A stretch of 64,000 bases of DNA. Origin: Acanthopleura granulata. Lineage: Eukaryota; Mollusca; Polyplacophora; Chitonida; Chitonidae. The notes beneath the pieces are model-generated. The model did no database searches, was not told the origin of the DNA, and saw nothing but the letters and a program-made list of their open reading frames with translations. This document shows positions 34,881-47,979 of this stretch, one piece after another (position 1 is the first letter of the stretch; each line of letters opens with the position of its first letter). The position numbers and the translations under genes were made by a program. Location: NCBI GenBank assembly GCA_016165875.1, contig JABBOT010000007.1:23360531-23424530 (forward strand), read 5' to 3'.

Positions 34881-36387
34881 GGGAACTTAAACTCCAGCCA
34901 AACAAACGAACTAATGCTAGCTGACATGACCACTCATTTCTCGCAATGAGCGAGTAATACGTCGTCACTTTGCCGACAAAACGTATTCGCAAAAAGCAGA
35001 AATGAACTACAGACTACCACAACGTAGACCAGATGTACTTTAGGCGGGAAAAGTTCCCCATTGTTGAAACACGTTGTTGCTGGTTCAATCGTAGCCTCGG
35101 AATCCTCTGTACACCGCCTCTTTTCCTCACCTTCCGTTTTCTCAGGTCCTGGGTGGCAGTAACTGGTCGACAGGGCTTGTGTGAAATTTAGAGACGATCA
35201 TTTGCTTTCATGGTTCCGTTTTGCAAACAGGTTGTAAGTTGTACGTGTCAAATTTAATTGCCATGACGACAAATGTTGTAGAAAGTGGCCGCCATGGTGT
35301 AGTTGCGTTTGACAAAATGTTAGTCTGCACTGTCTTAGCAAAACGGGATATGATCTTATGTCACACGAGATTAAGTTTCTGCTTTACTTGCCAAAGTCTT
35401 AACCGTTTTAGTGTGAGTACCCCGCTTTCCTCTACGCTTGAAATTAACCGTCGTCGTATAAGTGAAAAATATATGTTGCATGTTGAAATATGACTGTGGT
35501 CGTGGTGGCCAGTAGGCGATGAGATACATATTTGAGTAACGACATCTATACTAGCATGGTTCATGATTCGGACAACATTCCCTGCGTCTTTGCGTCATCA
35601 TTAGAAGCTGTTGATTGCTTCTCTTTGCGATAACCCATTTACTTGATTATGGACATTAGTCTTGCGATTATTGACAAAGGACGCCCATTTTCGTTGATGG
35701 CCAGTTTCCAATATCTCTTTCGACGCCTAGGCTCAGGCGTAAAAGAGGAAATAAACTTTTTGAAACACGATTTGTCGTTGTAACGCATTTACGGCGACAG
35801 AATGCTTGTAATTTACAAGAGTCGGTATGGTTACGGCATTTTGTTGGCCTTACGCCGCGTCTATTAGCCACGTTAAAAGTAGAACAGATGCTATATTTCA
35901 CACGATTTGTAATTTTCGACTAATCGCACCACGTGAACGCGGACTATGAAACAAAGCTTGTTCTATTTGCTTTCTACGCGTCGAGACGACAAAACGCACA
36001 TCTGAACGCGAACTTTTAAACCCATTCGTCACCAGACGACGTGCTACTGGAGAGAAAAAGCCATTTACAGAGAACGCATACCTCATAATGAAATTCCCTG
36101 CAACATTTTGAGTGAACGAAAGTTTACAGGAGCAACCTATTCGACGTATTCAATCAACATATTTCAGGATTTTAAATCGATATCCTCATGCTGGAGTTAA
36201 TGTCACCTGTGTACTGTAAACAAATATGCATGCACACCAAGTGCCCTAAACGTAATTAGTGCCAAAGCTTCGGAGCTACCTGGAGCTAACAAGTATATAT
36301 ATTTCAGTTCTAGCATGAGTCGAGTCTATGGACTTTGAATTGTAATATTTGTGTGTATATACACCTGATCGCAACACTAGTATTTCG
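34881..36387. other. CpG-richer spacer with no recognised gene
   Basis: This stretch has more CpG and higher GC than its surroundings. It contains short open frames on both strands (for example 35898-36086 on the minus strand), but none resembles a known protein or has splice support. It could be a decayed mobile element or a regulatory region. Confidence 0.35.
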
Positions 36388-36632
36388 CTCTCCGTGGCCG
36401 AGCAGTTAGCGTCCTAGCGCAGCACAATCACTCACGAGCCTCTCGCCAATGCGGTCGCTTTAAGTCCAGCTCATGTTGGCTTCCTCTCAGATCGCACGTC
36501 CATAGGTAGGTCTGTCATCAACCAGCTGGTGGCCACGAGTCATTGTCCGGATTCATAGCACCATAATTCTTGCCGCCCTCGTGTAAGTGATATACTCATG
36601 GGCATGGCGTAAAATTCAATAAAATAAATGTA
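36388..36632 (+). mobile_element. Full-length SINE (Nin-type), diverged
   Basis: Head ctccgtggccgagcagttagcgtcc, B-box region gcggtcgctttaagtccag, body catgttggcttcctctc and tail gccgccctcgtgtaagtgata, ending gcgtaaaattcaataaaataaa. Substitutions throughout indicate an old copy. Confidence 0.82.
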
Positions 36633-36953
36633 ACAAGTAAAGAAGTATTTCATGCCTGAGAACGGAGAGATATAATGGTAACAACACTGAGTGAATACAT
36701 GTCTTACGTTACTTGGAATTACGTATATTGTGTGTTAAATTAATGAGTGCAGCATGGTTTTAAGGAAAGTTTTCAGCCTAAAGACATTTGTATTCTGACG
36801 TAATTTGTCATTCTATAAAATGAGTTATATTTACACATATTTTGCGTCGTAGGAAGACATTTACTTTCCTACACACGCATGTCACCCTACATAGCACCAC
36901 TTCTTTTAACGAAAGGCCTTCAATGCGGCTAAAACATTACTGTGATTGTCGCC

Positions 36954-37091
36954 ACATTGTTTTCGCCTATATCCGAAATTCTTACTTTGATAAACTAATT
37001 GTCCATGGATTGTTTTTAATTTACATTGTTTTCGCCTATATCCGAAATTCTTACTTTGATAAACTAATTGTCCATGGATTGTTTTTAATTT
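36954..37091 (+). repeat. 69-bp exact tandem duplication
   Basis: Positions 36954-37022 and 37023-37091 are identical. Because 69 is a multiple of three, an open frame runs through both copies; it is not regarded as coding. Confidence 0.93.
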
Positions 37092-37734
37092 ACTGACGAC
37101 ATGTTTGGCTCTTCAGTTCATGCATGCGAACTGCGTTATAATACACGTGATTGCCAAATTAGAATGAGCCAGATTTGAATACAAACAATATGATATATAT
37201 AGATGGGTAACCAGGCTTGACCTACAACATTATAACATACACAACCAATGGCGTCTTAGTGTCGATATACTTAGAGTGCTGCCTCACGCGCCAAGGGAAG
37301 AAGGTATGTATGTATGCTCAGATTTTATGTCGTACTCAACAATTTTCCAGTTATACGACGAAGAGGTGTCATTAGTATATATGTATACTGTGTCTTCTTG
37401 TGACAGGGCGAGTACATGCCGCCAAAGTGCTGGAAGACACCACCCAATTATACTGACACCTGGCTGATCAGTCCCGTTTCCCTGCTCGAACCTCTTAGTG
37501 CTGAACGCCAATCCATTTTTTATGCGATTGTTGAGATCTTTGGTATGACCCGATCCGGAAGCCGGTACGAGCCAATGGCATAAGCTTTAGGGTAAGTGGA
37601 CACCAGCTTGCACTGAATCATTGCGCATGCCTTCAACACCATGTCAGAGTCACCCTGCATGAATGACCCACAATGAGCAGTCAAACCGAGTGACCTCATT
37701 CCGATGAGTGTATGCATGCACATGAGCTTGCTAT

Positions 37735-38520
37735 GTAACGTTCGCTGAGATGCCTAACCGATGAATACTTGCTGACCTTCGCTGTGACCCTGATTGAGGA
37801 GTACTTGCTATATAACCTTAGCTGAGATGCCAGACAGATGAATACTTGCTGACTTTCGGTGTGACCCTGATTGATGAGTACTTGCTATGTAACGTTCGCT
37901 GAGATGCCAGACGGATGAATACTTGCTGACTTTCGCTGTGATGCAAGGTTGATGAGTTCTTGCTATGTAACCATCGCTGTGATGCAAGGTTGATGAGTTC
38001 TTGCTGTGCGACCTTCGCTGTGACGCAAGGTTGATGAGTTCTTGCTGTGTGACCTTTCCTGTGATGCAAGGTTGATGAGTTCTTGCTGTGTTACCTTCGC
38101 TGTGATGCAAGGTTGATGAGTACTTGCTGTGTGACCTTCGCTGTGATGCAAGGTTGATGAGTACTTGCTAAGGGACCTTCGCTGTGAACCAAGATGAGTT
38201 CTTGCTATGGGGCCCTTTACTCAGATCCAAGATTGATGAGCACTTCCTATGGGACCTTCGCTGTGACCCAAAATTGATGAGTATTTTCGCTGAGACCGAA
38301 GATTGATGAGTACTTACTATGGAACCTTCGCCCTGACCCATGATCGATGAGTACTTGCTATGGGACCCTCGCTGTGCCCCAAGATTAATGAATACTTGCT
38401 ATGGGGCCTTCACTGTGATCCAAGATTGATGAGAACTTGATATGGGGCCTTCGCTGAGATCCAAGATTGATGGGTACGTGCTATGTGACCTTCAGTGCGA
38501 TGCTAACCGATGAATTTTGA
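37735..38520 (+). repeat. About 41-bp degenerate minisatellite
   Basis: Many diverged units share gaccttcgctgtgatgcaag and gttgatgagtacttgctatg. Copies are most alike between 37960 and 38170 and decay outward. The reverse strand carries open frames (QPCIT type repeats) that I reject as genes. Confidence 0.88.
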
Positions 38521-39555
38521 CTATTTGTGCCATTTGTTGAGCAATAAAGGACGAAGTACCTGGGTTATCATTTTTAAAGTCGTGGGTCCTACCCGCCTAA
38601 GGATCGGACGTTATCACATCTCGACCAGCTTAGATCAGTTAACAGCAATTCACATGTGTGTCGACCCATGACGTAAAGTGATGCGAATTTCGAAGAAAAA
38701 AACAAAGATATATTATTTACGAAATAATTATGTTTATTTTTGCTATCCATTTCTGCTGAATGACAAATACATACTATTCCCACTGTTGAAATAGATACTT
38801 AAGTATTCATGAATAAACGTAAAACAATAATTTATACACATATTAAAACCCACCTCTTCAACTTTCTACATGCAACGATTTAATACTGATATATATTATA
38901 TCCAAGTTTCAGAATCCAAATACTATTCAAAACGACCATGAGCAACGGCCTAATACTTAAGAAAAAGTATGCACCTGTGAAACATTTAGGATTCTTGTTG
39001 TCGCGAAACTTTTGGGAGAAAGTGAGGTAGGAAACTGAGTCCATTGCTCAGCAAAGTCTGTAGCCACAATCTGTATTCTGTTAAAAGTCACATGACTCTG
39101 GCAAAACAACGTACATGTTAGTCGTCGGTTCAAATTACTGCCGACAGTTCAACCTGCCGAAACCGGTCCTCCTCGAACAACAATGCACCATTTCAAAATA
39201 AATAACATCCGTGGACTTCTAACTAACCATTCATAAATTTATTCAAAATTAATGACCAAGCGAAATAATGGCTCGCTAGAAGTACTGATTTATAAACCTT
39301 CTTTGCCCTGTCATAAACAAGGACCGATTCCATAAGTCCATCTCTGATTAACATTTGGAACCTTTTCACACTGCTTTGTATTTCTTACTGGAAGTTAAAT
39401 TTTCATCAGTAGGTCAAAATTTCAAGTGTTAGAACTCCAAAATAAACTGTAAAATCGTATCTCAAATTTTCACCGGTTAGAAATGGCGTTGAAAAATCGG
39501 CCATAGGCTCACAGATGCCTGCAAAGAAAGTCCTCTTTTGGTTGATTCCATCGCT
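38521..39555. other. Spacer between the syntaxin and STMND1-like genes
   Basis: AT-rich, no exon recognised. A reverse-strand AATAAA (TTTATT on +, near 39237) could end the STMND1-like transcript. Confidence 0.4.
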
Positions 39556-39900
39556 GCACTGTTTTCTGACTTTTGTCCTGTTGTCATCCACACACCTTCA
39601 GCGATGGAACCTCGTGCTACCATCGCTTCACTGCTTCCCCACATTCGTCCTATTGTCACCCATACATCTCGTGCTACCATCGCTTCACTGCTTCCCCACA
39701 TTCGTCCTATTGTCACCCATACATCTCGTGCTACCATCGCTTCACTGCTTCCCCACATTCGTCCTATTGTCACCCATACATCTCGTGCTACCATCCCTTC
39801 AATGCTTCCCCACATTCGTCCTCTTGTCACCCATACACCTCGTGCCATCATCGCTTAACTGTTTCGCCACATTTGTCCAGCTGTCACCCACACATCTTCA
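39556..39900. repeat. 57-bp minisatellite downstream of the STMND1-like gene
   Basis: Clear units start at 39613, 39670, 39727, 39784 and 39841, each exactly 57 bp, with degenerate flanks. The length is a multiple of three, so several frames on both strands stay open. It probably lies in the 3' UTR of, or just beyond, the STMND1-like gene. Confidence 0.92.
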
Positions 39901-40097
39901 GCGACGGAACCTTCGATTCACTAGTTTCCAATATATACTCAGTTGCTACCAACAGACCATCGCTTTGTGCAGCCTTTCCTACTAATCACATCTCCCACTG
40001 CCATTATCGCAATACCCAAAATATCGAAAGTAATTCATTGCATGGGATGGGCAAATTGTCCTATCAAAGTTTCTCTATTTTGCATTTGTGGCAAATT

Positions 40098-43000
40098 TCA
40101 TGAACTCGGCTGCGTGACTGGTTCAACCTGCACAACGTTGTCAGTGCCAAGTCCCTCTCCGATCTCCGCCGCTTCCTGGGCCGCTAACGCTGCCGCTAGT
40201 TTTCGCTGACGTACCCGCTCCGCGTGCTCGGCCTTCTTTCGCATTTTCTCTTGGACTTCTTGTAGCCGTTTTTCTCGCTTGTCCGTGACTTGGTCCATTT
40301 TCTGATGCACCTGAGTTTCCAGCAACTCTTTCTTAGCCTGAGGACCATCAGCTCCGGTTATATGTTCGTGCTTGTTTTCCCATTCTCGAATCTTCTCCAG
40401 TTTGGACTGCTCCCGCTCCTATCGAGAAGTAAAGAATATGTCATAATAATAAAACTGCCCAAAAAGAAATTTTGAACTTCCGTCAAAATTGAAAACAGCG
40501 ATTTAATTTTGACTTAAATCAAAACTAATTCTGTGAAATTGGCTCCTGGTCATCTGTACCTTGTGTAAACTATCCTAGCATTCCATGTACTTAACACGTC
40601 TTTATTGGACTAGTCTATTCTGGCCGTCCTACAGTACCTTTACAACCTGTTTATAGTATGAATTTCCCTCGAAGGAAGAACAAAACTGACTGATTGGCAG
40701 TTGTATGGGTTAACATACGCCACTAAAGAAGTTAGTTAGTTTCTAACACACACACATATATATATATGTTTGTTATACAAGTCAACCAATTTGTATAAAA
40801 CTGGAAACAATTGCACATGCTATACTTTTTTATTGCATAAATACTGCTAGATGGATGGGCAATTAGAATTTATAGGGGCGTACTCTGACTCAATTCTTTG
40901 GGTTGCTATGGGGATATTACATATATTGGAGGTATGAAGGTGTGCGGCTGCTTGTAAATTGATACATTTGAACTGAATCATTATATGCAGAATGAAAACA
41001 TGTCAAAACCTTCGAAACTTGAACACGTATATACACGCTTGTAAAAGCGAACTGTTGTACGTACCTTTCTCCTTCTTTCCGCTCTCTCTAGCTTCTCTTT
41101 GATTTGTTCTTCTGTCAGCACCTTCTTCTTCTTTTTCCTCTTCTCTAACTTGGCCAGGCGTGCCGGAGGTCGTCGCATGGCCTCTTCCGGTTTGTCCATG
41201 ACTACCTCGAAACTGAGACCTCCGGCGGCTGATGACTTGGGTAGTGATATCAAACCCTCCTCCCGTAAAGCCTGAATTATGACTAGCTCCTCGTGCCGCT
41301 TAGCTCGAGCGCTTTGGCGTCTGGGGCAAGCCACTCCGACCACGCTCAGCTCTGTGAATTAACAAGGGATCAGAGCGTTGATTCATTGGGCTGGTTGGTT
41401 GTTTGATTGATTGCTTAGTTGAATGGTCGGTTTATTAGTCGGGGGTGGGGGGTGTATTAATGGTTTATTTGAGATGGTCTATATACATAGTAGCTTACAT
41501 TGGAATACCATGAAAGTTGTTTGGTTTGTTTATTGGTTTGCGAATCTTCACCGCAGCCTCAAGATGTCTGAATCAAAGAGAAAACACATGGACGCTACAT
41601 GTGACTGGACTTCCACATGTAACACCACATCTATATATGAATCATACATAACAGGTAGGTATATCAGGCATTTCATGGGGATTTATTTGTAGCGCAACGT
41701 GAAGCCTCACTGTGCATTTGATAGGTTGGTATAATGAGGAGTGACACTCAATGGGCAATTTGATACTTCGATATCAGGTTATAATGGGCCGGTTTAGAAC
41801 TTGCCAAATTTAAGTTGGGAAGATTTCCTTATTTATAATGCAATATGATTAAGCGATATATGTGACGTGAGAAAGGTTCCTAATTCGGACAAATATTGAT
41901 CTAGTTCATTACAGTGTTCAACGGTGAATACCATGGACTTGTTTGTTACTTACCTTTCGATATGCATGATTTCAAAACACTGTGTGGTGGTTTTCCAGAT
42001 GTTTTTCTTTAGAAGCGTTAACTGTTTGGGTGAATGGGAAACAGACATTGCTTATAGGCCAAAGTTTAAAGCCACTGTCTAGTTCTAGGGTGTAAATCCT
42101 TCATGAACAGCCACGTTGATATTTATGGATGGCTATGTGCAGTTCTTAATTCCAGTTCAATTGGTCTTCATTCAGTCGGCCAGCCAAGCAGTCTTTGGAA
42201 CTGCCAGACGAGTGAATGCCTGCATGAAGCCGAGGGTTGGGGCGGAATAAAACCTTGAATGTTAATTCTAATCGCTAAGTTAAGGATTGTATTGGCCTCT
42301 TACCCCAACAAGAGGATTGTACTGAATAACTTAATACCCGATTGCTCCCCCACAAACTGGGGTCAGATTGACTGCCATATTAAAGGGTAACCGTGCGTGA
42401 CTTCGACAAATCATTTCACACTGAACAAGGACGTTGGCTCTATAGTCCAGTAAACGCTTCCCTTATACATTCACTAAACGGCTAAGGTACGAAATTGACC
42501 CATAGCCAGGATTACTGGTTAATTAATCCTTCAACCCCCCCCCTCCCCCGCGGGCATCGACCCTGCATGTCCTCAGCGGGTGACGGGGGCGCAGGAAACG
42601 GTGTTCATTCTTGATTAACTAATACCATATATTAAATGTGATACAACGTTAATAATAAATACGAATGGAAGACTCTTCAACGATAAATCTATACAGATGA
42701 CAACACAGTATACGGTAGAATACATGTATCTTCATGAAGACGTGTTACTTTCGCAGCAAAATTAGTTTCCATAGAGCAACCATAGCCAAACAAGATGCTT
42801 TTGATAAAAATGTAAGCAGAAAATGAGTTTGTGGACATATCGGTCCGTTACATTTCAGAAAAGTTTTCCGTTCAACGCTGGACCACAACTTTGCTTCTTA
42901 ATCGCGCCTGAGTTCAAATGAATGATTGATTATGGCTTAACGCCACATCGTCAATGTTTCAGCCATACTGTGGCGAGCCAGAGTTCAATACCACATGCAT

Positions 43001-43847
43001 ATTTTACTAATTACTGAATACAATTAACCAAGAACTACAGACATTTGTATATGAAGCAATATAACTAACTACCCAAAGCAATCAGGCACACTGTACCTTT
43101 TTTCATGGTAAAAAGAGTTTACTCGTGAAAATGTATCGAAATAGTTCTGTCAAAGAATACACGCTGACAAACTTGTTGCAGATGACATCTATGCCTCTTA
43201 CTTGAAGCAATATAAATTGATATTAAGGGAATTGTATTCGCTATAAAATTGGTTTCTCTGCATACGACATAGTCTGCAATGGAGCTTATCAGTTTTAAAA
43301 ACTAGAAATCTTCTTCAGCGTTATTTTTTATACTTAAAACCAGTGTCGATATAATATGGTTGTTCATGTCTGCACGACACACATTGATATAATGTATTCC
43401 ATGACTTATAGGCTAACTATAGGCTAAACATTTGAAATCTGCGTACACGCTTGAACTGAAGATGTCCTTACCTAATTCTCTTTCACGGAAGTTCTCCTCC
43501 ACTTCCCGTACCACGTCAGGATGAGAATTCTCCGTAATCACAAAAGAGTAATCTTCGGCCAGTCCCAGCCCAGAGTCCTGACTGTCATGGGAGCCCTTAG
43601 AACTGGCCGAACCCCCACGGTCCGATCCCTCCAGGGTGGGGTCTAGACTGTCCCTGGACCCCAAAGACCGACCAGACTTGGCTTTGCGTTTTCGCTTCTG
43701 TGAAGACATGGATTTATCCGTCACGAACAAGTCACTGTCTTCGCTGGACTTTGTGAGGTCTATTTTGCCTGTGGAGCCCATGTTGGGTCTTGTTTTCCCT
43801 GGGCTAAAGGGCTGAACACGTACCGTTTTACTTTCCTGACATCCCAT
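40098..43847 (-). CDS. STMND1: Stathmin domain-containing protein, STMND1-like
   Basis: Three exons join in phase on the minus strand: 43847-43472, 41351-41065 and 40418-40098 (TGA at 40100-40098), giving 327 residues. The N-terminus MGCQES fits N-myristoylation (Gly2) plus palmitoylation (Cys3), like the MGC start of vertebrate STMND1. A Ser-rich linker follows (residues about 10-100). The stathmin-like region begins near 140 with EELVIIQALREEGLI and LSFEVVMDKPEEAMRRPPAR. It continues into a basic/acidic helix (LTEEQIKEKLERAERRRK, then SKLEKIREWENKHEHI and the EKRLQEVQEKMRKKAEHAER repeat). Stathmins bind tubulin dimers; tubulin binding by this subfamily is inferred, not shown. Human STMND1 is about 276 residues. 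The tail after about 275 is Ala/Glu-rich and has no recognised domain. Confidence 0.87.
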
Positions 43848-43897
43848 GGTTAAGATCTGCTTTTGATTTCGCAAGCACTCCTGTTACAACTCCCGGC

Positions 43898-43903
43898 TTT
43901 ATA
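43898..43903 (-). promoter_or_regulatory. TATA box candidate of the STMND1-like gene
   Basis: TATAAA on the minus strand (within cttataaag), 51 bp upstream of the start codon. It would place transcription start near 43870 and give a short leader of about 25 nt. Supported by position only; a spliced upstream leader is also possible. Confidence 0.45.
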
Positions 43904-43919
43904 AGATGGCTCGTTTGCG

Positions 43920-46500
43920 ATACCTTCAACCTTATCTAACGCTATGCGATTGAGCTGAAGATTTAAATGACCGCCTCTACTCTATTACTCTACTGTTTAT
44001 ATCTGAAGTGCCAGTGGTGATCTTTACTAACTGCCCTTTTGTTGCCCCAGCTATCCACAGCAGGCCCGACGGACCGGTTACAAACAGCAGCACCCCACGG
44101 ACGATTCCGTTAGGCCAGAGTCCGTATGTCACCAAGTAAATAGTTAAACACCAGTAGTCAGGCCGCCATCTTGTAACTATAGACGCCCCCGGGTAAACAG
44201 CTGTCGGAAACAGGCGATAACTGCCGAGGTTGTTGTCGGTTTGGACCGAGCTTATTACACATGGCCACACAAGGATCAATAACTGATCAATAAAGTCTGC
44301 TAGCCACCGAGTGACCGGCGTCCGAGGGGGCGCTTAGTATGTTGGTTATAATCCCATACTGTTTCAAAAGGCTTCAGTATAACGTGGTATACACTGGCAT
44401 ATTAAAGGAGACATGTATGTAAAGTGACGTGTTTATGATTGACTGAACATGTAACAGACAAATACGCACTTAAACAAACAATTAACCTCTCGTGTCTCGT
44501 CACCCACCCTTGACACGGGACAAATGTCTGGTGGTGTCAAGCAAATCCCAGCTACTACATTTATCTGAGTTTGCGAAAGTAGGCCTATCTCCCATCTTAT
44601 TTTTTTTCAGGTACGATAGGTCTACAAAGCAAAATACTACCAATATATCTTGCAATAAATAAACTTCAGACTGTGCATCATAGGCCTATTTAGCCAGAGA
44701 TGCACAAACAGGTGTTGTGACCCTCCCCCCGTCCAAAGAAAAAGGGAGACAAAAATTAGGTCTACCGGTACATCTAGCAAAAACTGTGCCGCGACTTGAA
44801 ATTTGATCTTAAATCGTTACCTATGAGTCATTCATTATAGGGAATGGGCCTATGCTTACGAGGTTATAATTTTTTGTACTTCTCTCAAGAAAATTATGTC
44901 CGAACACATATACCCAAAACCGTTATAATTTAGCGCATAAAACAACGTTCATTACCCCAGGACTGTATACACGGTAAAATGACCAACCCTCAACACCTTT
45001 AATGGGTGATTAAACTTCAAATAAGCGTGTTTAATAAATATACACATATATTTAAGTATTAAACATAAATGTCTAAACATGCATGTATATAGGCCTACAC
45101 TATAATGGTATAGTATCCAAGAGGTTAATATCTGATACATAAAAGTGTTTATAAATTAAACATCGAAATTTACAGTGTAGTGGGCGAACGGTAGGTGCAG
45201 GATATCAGCAATTAAGACTAAGTACCAAGACTCGCAGCAAAAGTTACGAACATATATACGATTGAACATATGACACATCCTGAGATCAGTCATTCATGAG
45301 GCCATAAAAGCGACAAATATCTTCCCATACGGTTAATGCAACGACCATGCACACGTGCAGGAGTAATTATTGATGCGACCACGCGCGTTTTACGCGTATG
45401 CGCATTTACTGATTCGGACACGTGTATACTACGCGGATGCAAATTATTGATCCAGGTATATATACGCATACACGTAATTACTAGTCCGTCCGTGAACGTG
45501 TATGAAGAATTGTTGTGAAGAATTGTGCAAACTTACTGAAAAAGCCATACACGTACATATACACGTACGCACAACTTTACTGTTGTTACGTCCAATTATG
45601 AAATAATTTATACGGCCATACGAATAAGCACAATTACTGATGCGGTCACATACTTTAATACGGGTATGCACAGTTGCAGATATGGCCATATACAAACACG
45701 TTATGTACATTCACGGGGCCATGCACTCACATTCACGCGCTGTCACAATAATTCACGAGGCCAAACTTCCCCACGTTTAATGTACTTGGGCCAGTGTCAA
45801 AAGAACTTCATATGGACATATACCCCCGTAAATGACGCCACTTTTATGGAGCTACAACACAGATATCGTAGTGAATATTTACGGGAAAAAGAACACCAGC
45901 ATGAAATTTGTGAAAACGGCCCAGGTCTGCAGTCATATGGGAGGATGACAAGTGGTTGTAGTCTAACACCTGGCCCCGCAAATGGCCCCACAGTACAGTA
46001 ACTTCAACATTTTACTCTGCTAATATTGTGATTCAACTTAAAGATTTTTAACAGTTTAACAAAAACTAAAACTGGCAATATTTAAGATTAAATCTAAGTT
46101 TGGGAATAACTCCAGAGGATATAAGATTATTTAAGTCTGATTTAAGTCTATGAGACAGCTGCGTGGGCCTGGCTCTATATATATCTGGGCCTACAAATTC
46201 CCGTTTAAAAATCAGTTATTGAACCCCTATATTGCGTTCCTTGTGGCTAGATACCGCCAATCTACAGGACGCATTCCTTCCGACACACTACAAGTACATA
46301 TAAATTTGTCAACGTATTTGGCAAGCTACTGCCAACCCAAGGTTTGATCGCCCGACACCACAGGTCAGGTTTGATACACGGTTTCTTGTGTCAGAGGGAT
46401 CAGTTCAGTGTGGCAGGGTGTTTGTCACAGCAAAACAAACAAACCACGAGAGTTACCTCAATTCTGACATCTTGAAAATACATAACAGACTGAAAAAAGA
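43920..46500. other. Spacer between the STMND1-like and GCKR-like genes
   Basis: No exon recognised. It holds the degenerate repeat at 45320-45770 and otherwise unremarkable AT-rich DNA. A 100-codon minus-strand open frame near 43977-44279 lacks similarity to anything I know. Confidence 0.4.
45320..45770. repeat. Degenerate CpG-rich minisatellite
   Basis: Imperfect units of roughly 45-50 bp share aattactgatgcggcca, acacgt and tatacgcgtatgcac-like phrases. Too diverged to give exact boundaries. CpG dinucleotides are frequent in an otherwise AT-rich area. Confidence 0.5.
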
Positions 46501-46509
46501 AGAGACCAG

Positions 46510-47979
46510 AGGATTATTATCGGGTTTATTTATTTATGACAAACAACACACACAAACTTTTTATTGATTTTCATAAATAAGAAGTCAGGGCACATTCAGG
46601 TAAATTTTCAAAGTGTCACACCAGCTTTTGACCCCCTGCCCAGAACTCTGTCACATAAATAAAATCTTTTATTTCAAATTAAATAAATGGTGTACAATGG
46701 AATATTTATATATTTGCAATTTATCAATGGAACTCTTTACCCGTAACCAGGTTATGACATCCTAATACAATGGCAACCTCACAAAAACTTATTAACTATC
46801 CAGTTATTGATTGCTTCTTGCAGATGATTTGTCAATACATGTTCAGAGATCATTCTTATGTATTTGTTGAAAAAGTTATAATAATCATAAAAATACATAC
46901 ATGTAGCCATTATTAAAATATAAGTAATATTAGTTAACAAACACAGGATATACTATTCAAACAATTAACATTTATGGCACACACCTACATATCATTTATG
47001 ATGTATTCAATCGCAGAAACAAATCGGCATATAATTTTAATTAAAAAACACAACAACAAAAAACAACAGTTTTATTGTTGCCATTACAAAGTTTATGAAT
47101 TCAGTATAATAGAGTTGAATGAAGTTATTTATGTAATGATATTTTAACTGATAACATATGTACTTAATTACATTAAATATTCAAATTTCATTGTATTTCT
47201 TTTGATACTCAATGCTTTTTGGTACATATTATGTAAAATTCAACAACATTTTGTAAAAAATAGAGTGCATTATTTATATACGCTTATGAAAGTAATAGCA
47301 AAAAATCACTTATATTGTACGCATAGTACATAGTATTTCAATAATTCACGTCAATCACACAAATATATATACTTTTATGAAGTTTTTCAAATACTTTTTG
47401 ACACAGATTATTTATTTTTTAAATTGTAAAACATTCTTTCAAAACTTTAAAAATGATTAGAATTAGATAATACGTACAGTTTCCACAAAATGTGTCATTT
47501 TCACAATGAATTTCAACAGTATAAATACAGCTAAAAATGTATGTAGCCAAAAAATAGTCACAAATAGAAGTACATTTGTATGCAGATTTGAAAATCTAAT
47601 CCAGTACTTCATTTACTTCTTTGATTGGCACTGCACACGTTTTGTTTTAACAACAACCTTTTACCAATAAACTTCTCACTGCAGTACCCTTAACTGCTTC
47701 CAAACTGTTAATTTATTTATTTGGCAGCTGTTTTATTTACTTATTTATTTGACTGTTGATTAATGCCAGGCCATTATTTTACACACGATTATTACCCCAG
47801 GTATTTAAGTAGTTGGGTTTATGTGTGGAATTACAGCATCATGTCATCTGAAAATATCTCACCTCCCTTGTCTGAGCTCAAACAAGCACCCGGCTACCCA
47901 GATTGCAGACCGCATCCGTCCAGTGGCCGCAAGCTGTTCTACACCACAGACCTAGCGAGGGTCAACCTTGGTAGGTGTC
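46510..47979 (-). other. Probable long AT-rich 3' UTR of the GCKR-like gene
   Basis: Very AT-rich sequence directly after the stop codon. Several reverse-strand AATAAA signals are present (TTTATT on +, for example about 46525, 46668 and 47709). Which is used cannot be decided. The segment 47700-47780 also looks like a small SINE-tail fragment. Confidence 0.45.

Noticed and set aside
37808..38151. Overlapping minus-strand frames with repeated CIT/HHSEG peptides as a repeat protein
   Set aside because: All come from the degenerate 41-bp repeat; two frames give similar peptides, and there is no start context or splice support.
39477..39985. Long open frames on both strands (124-176 codons)
   Set aside because: They are explained by the 57-bp repeat, whose length is a multiple of three.
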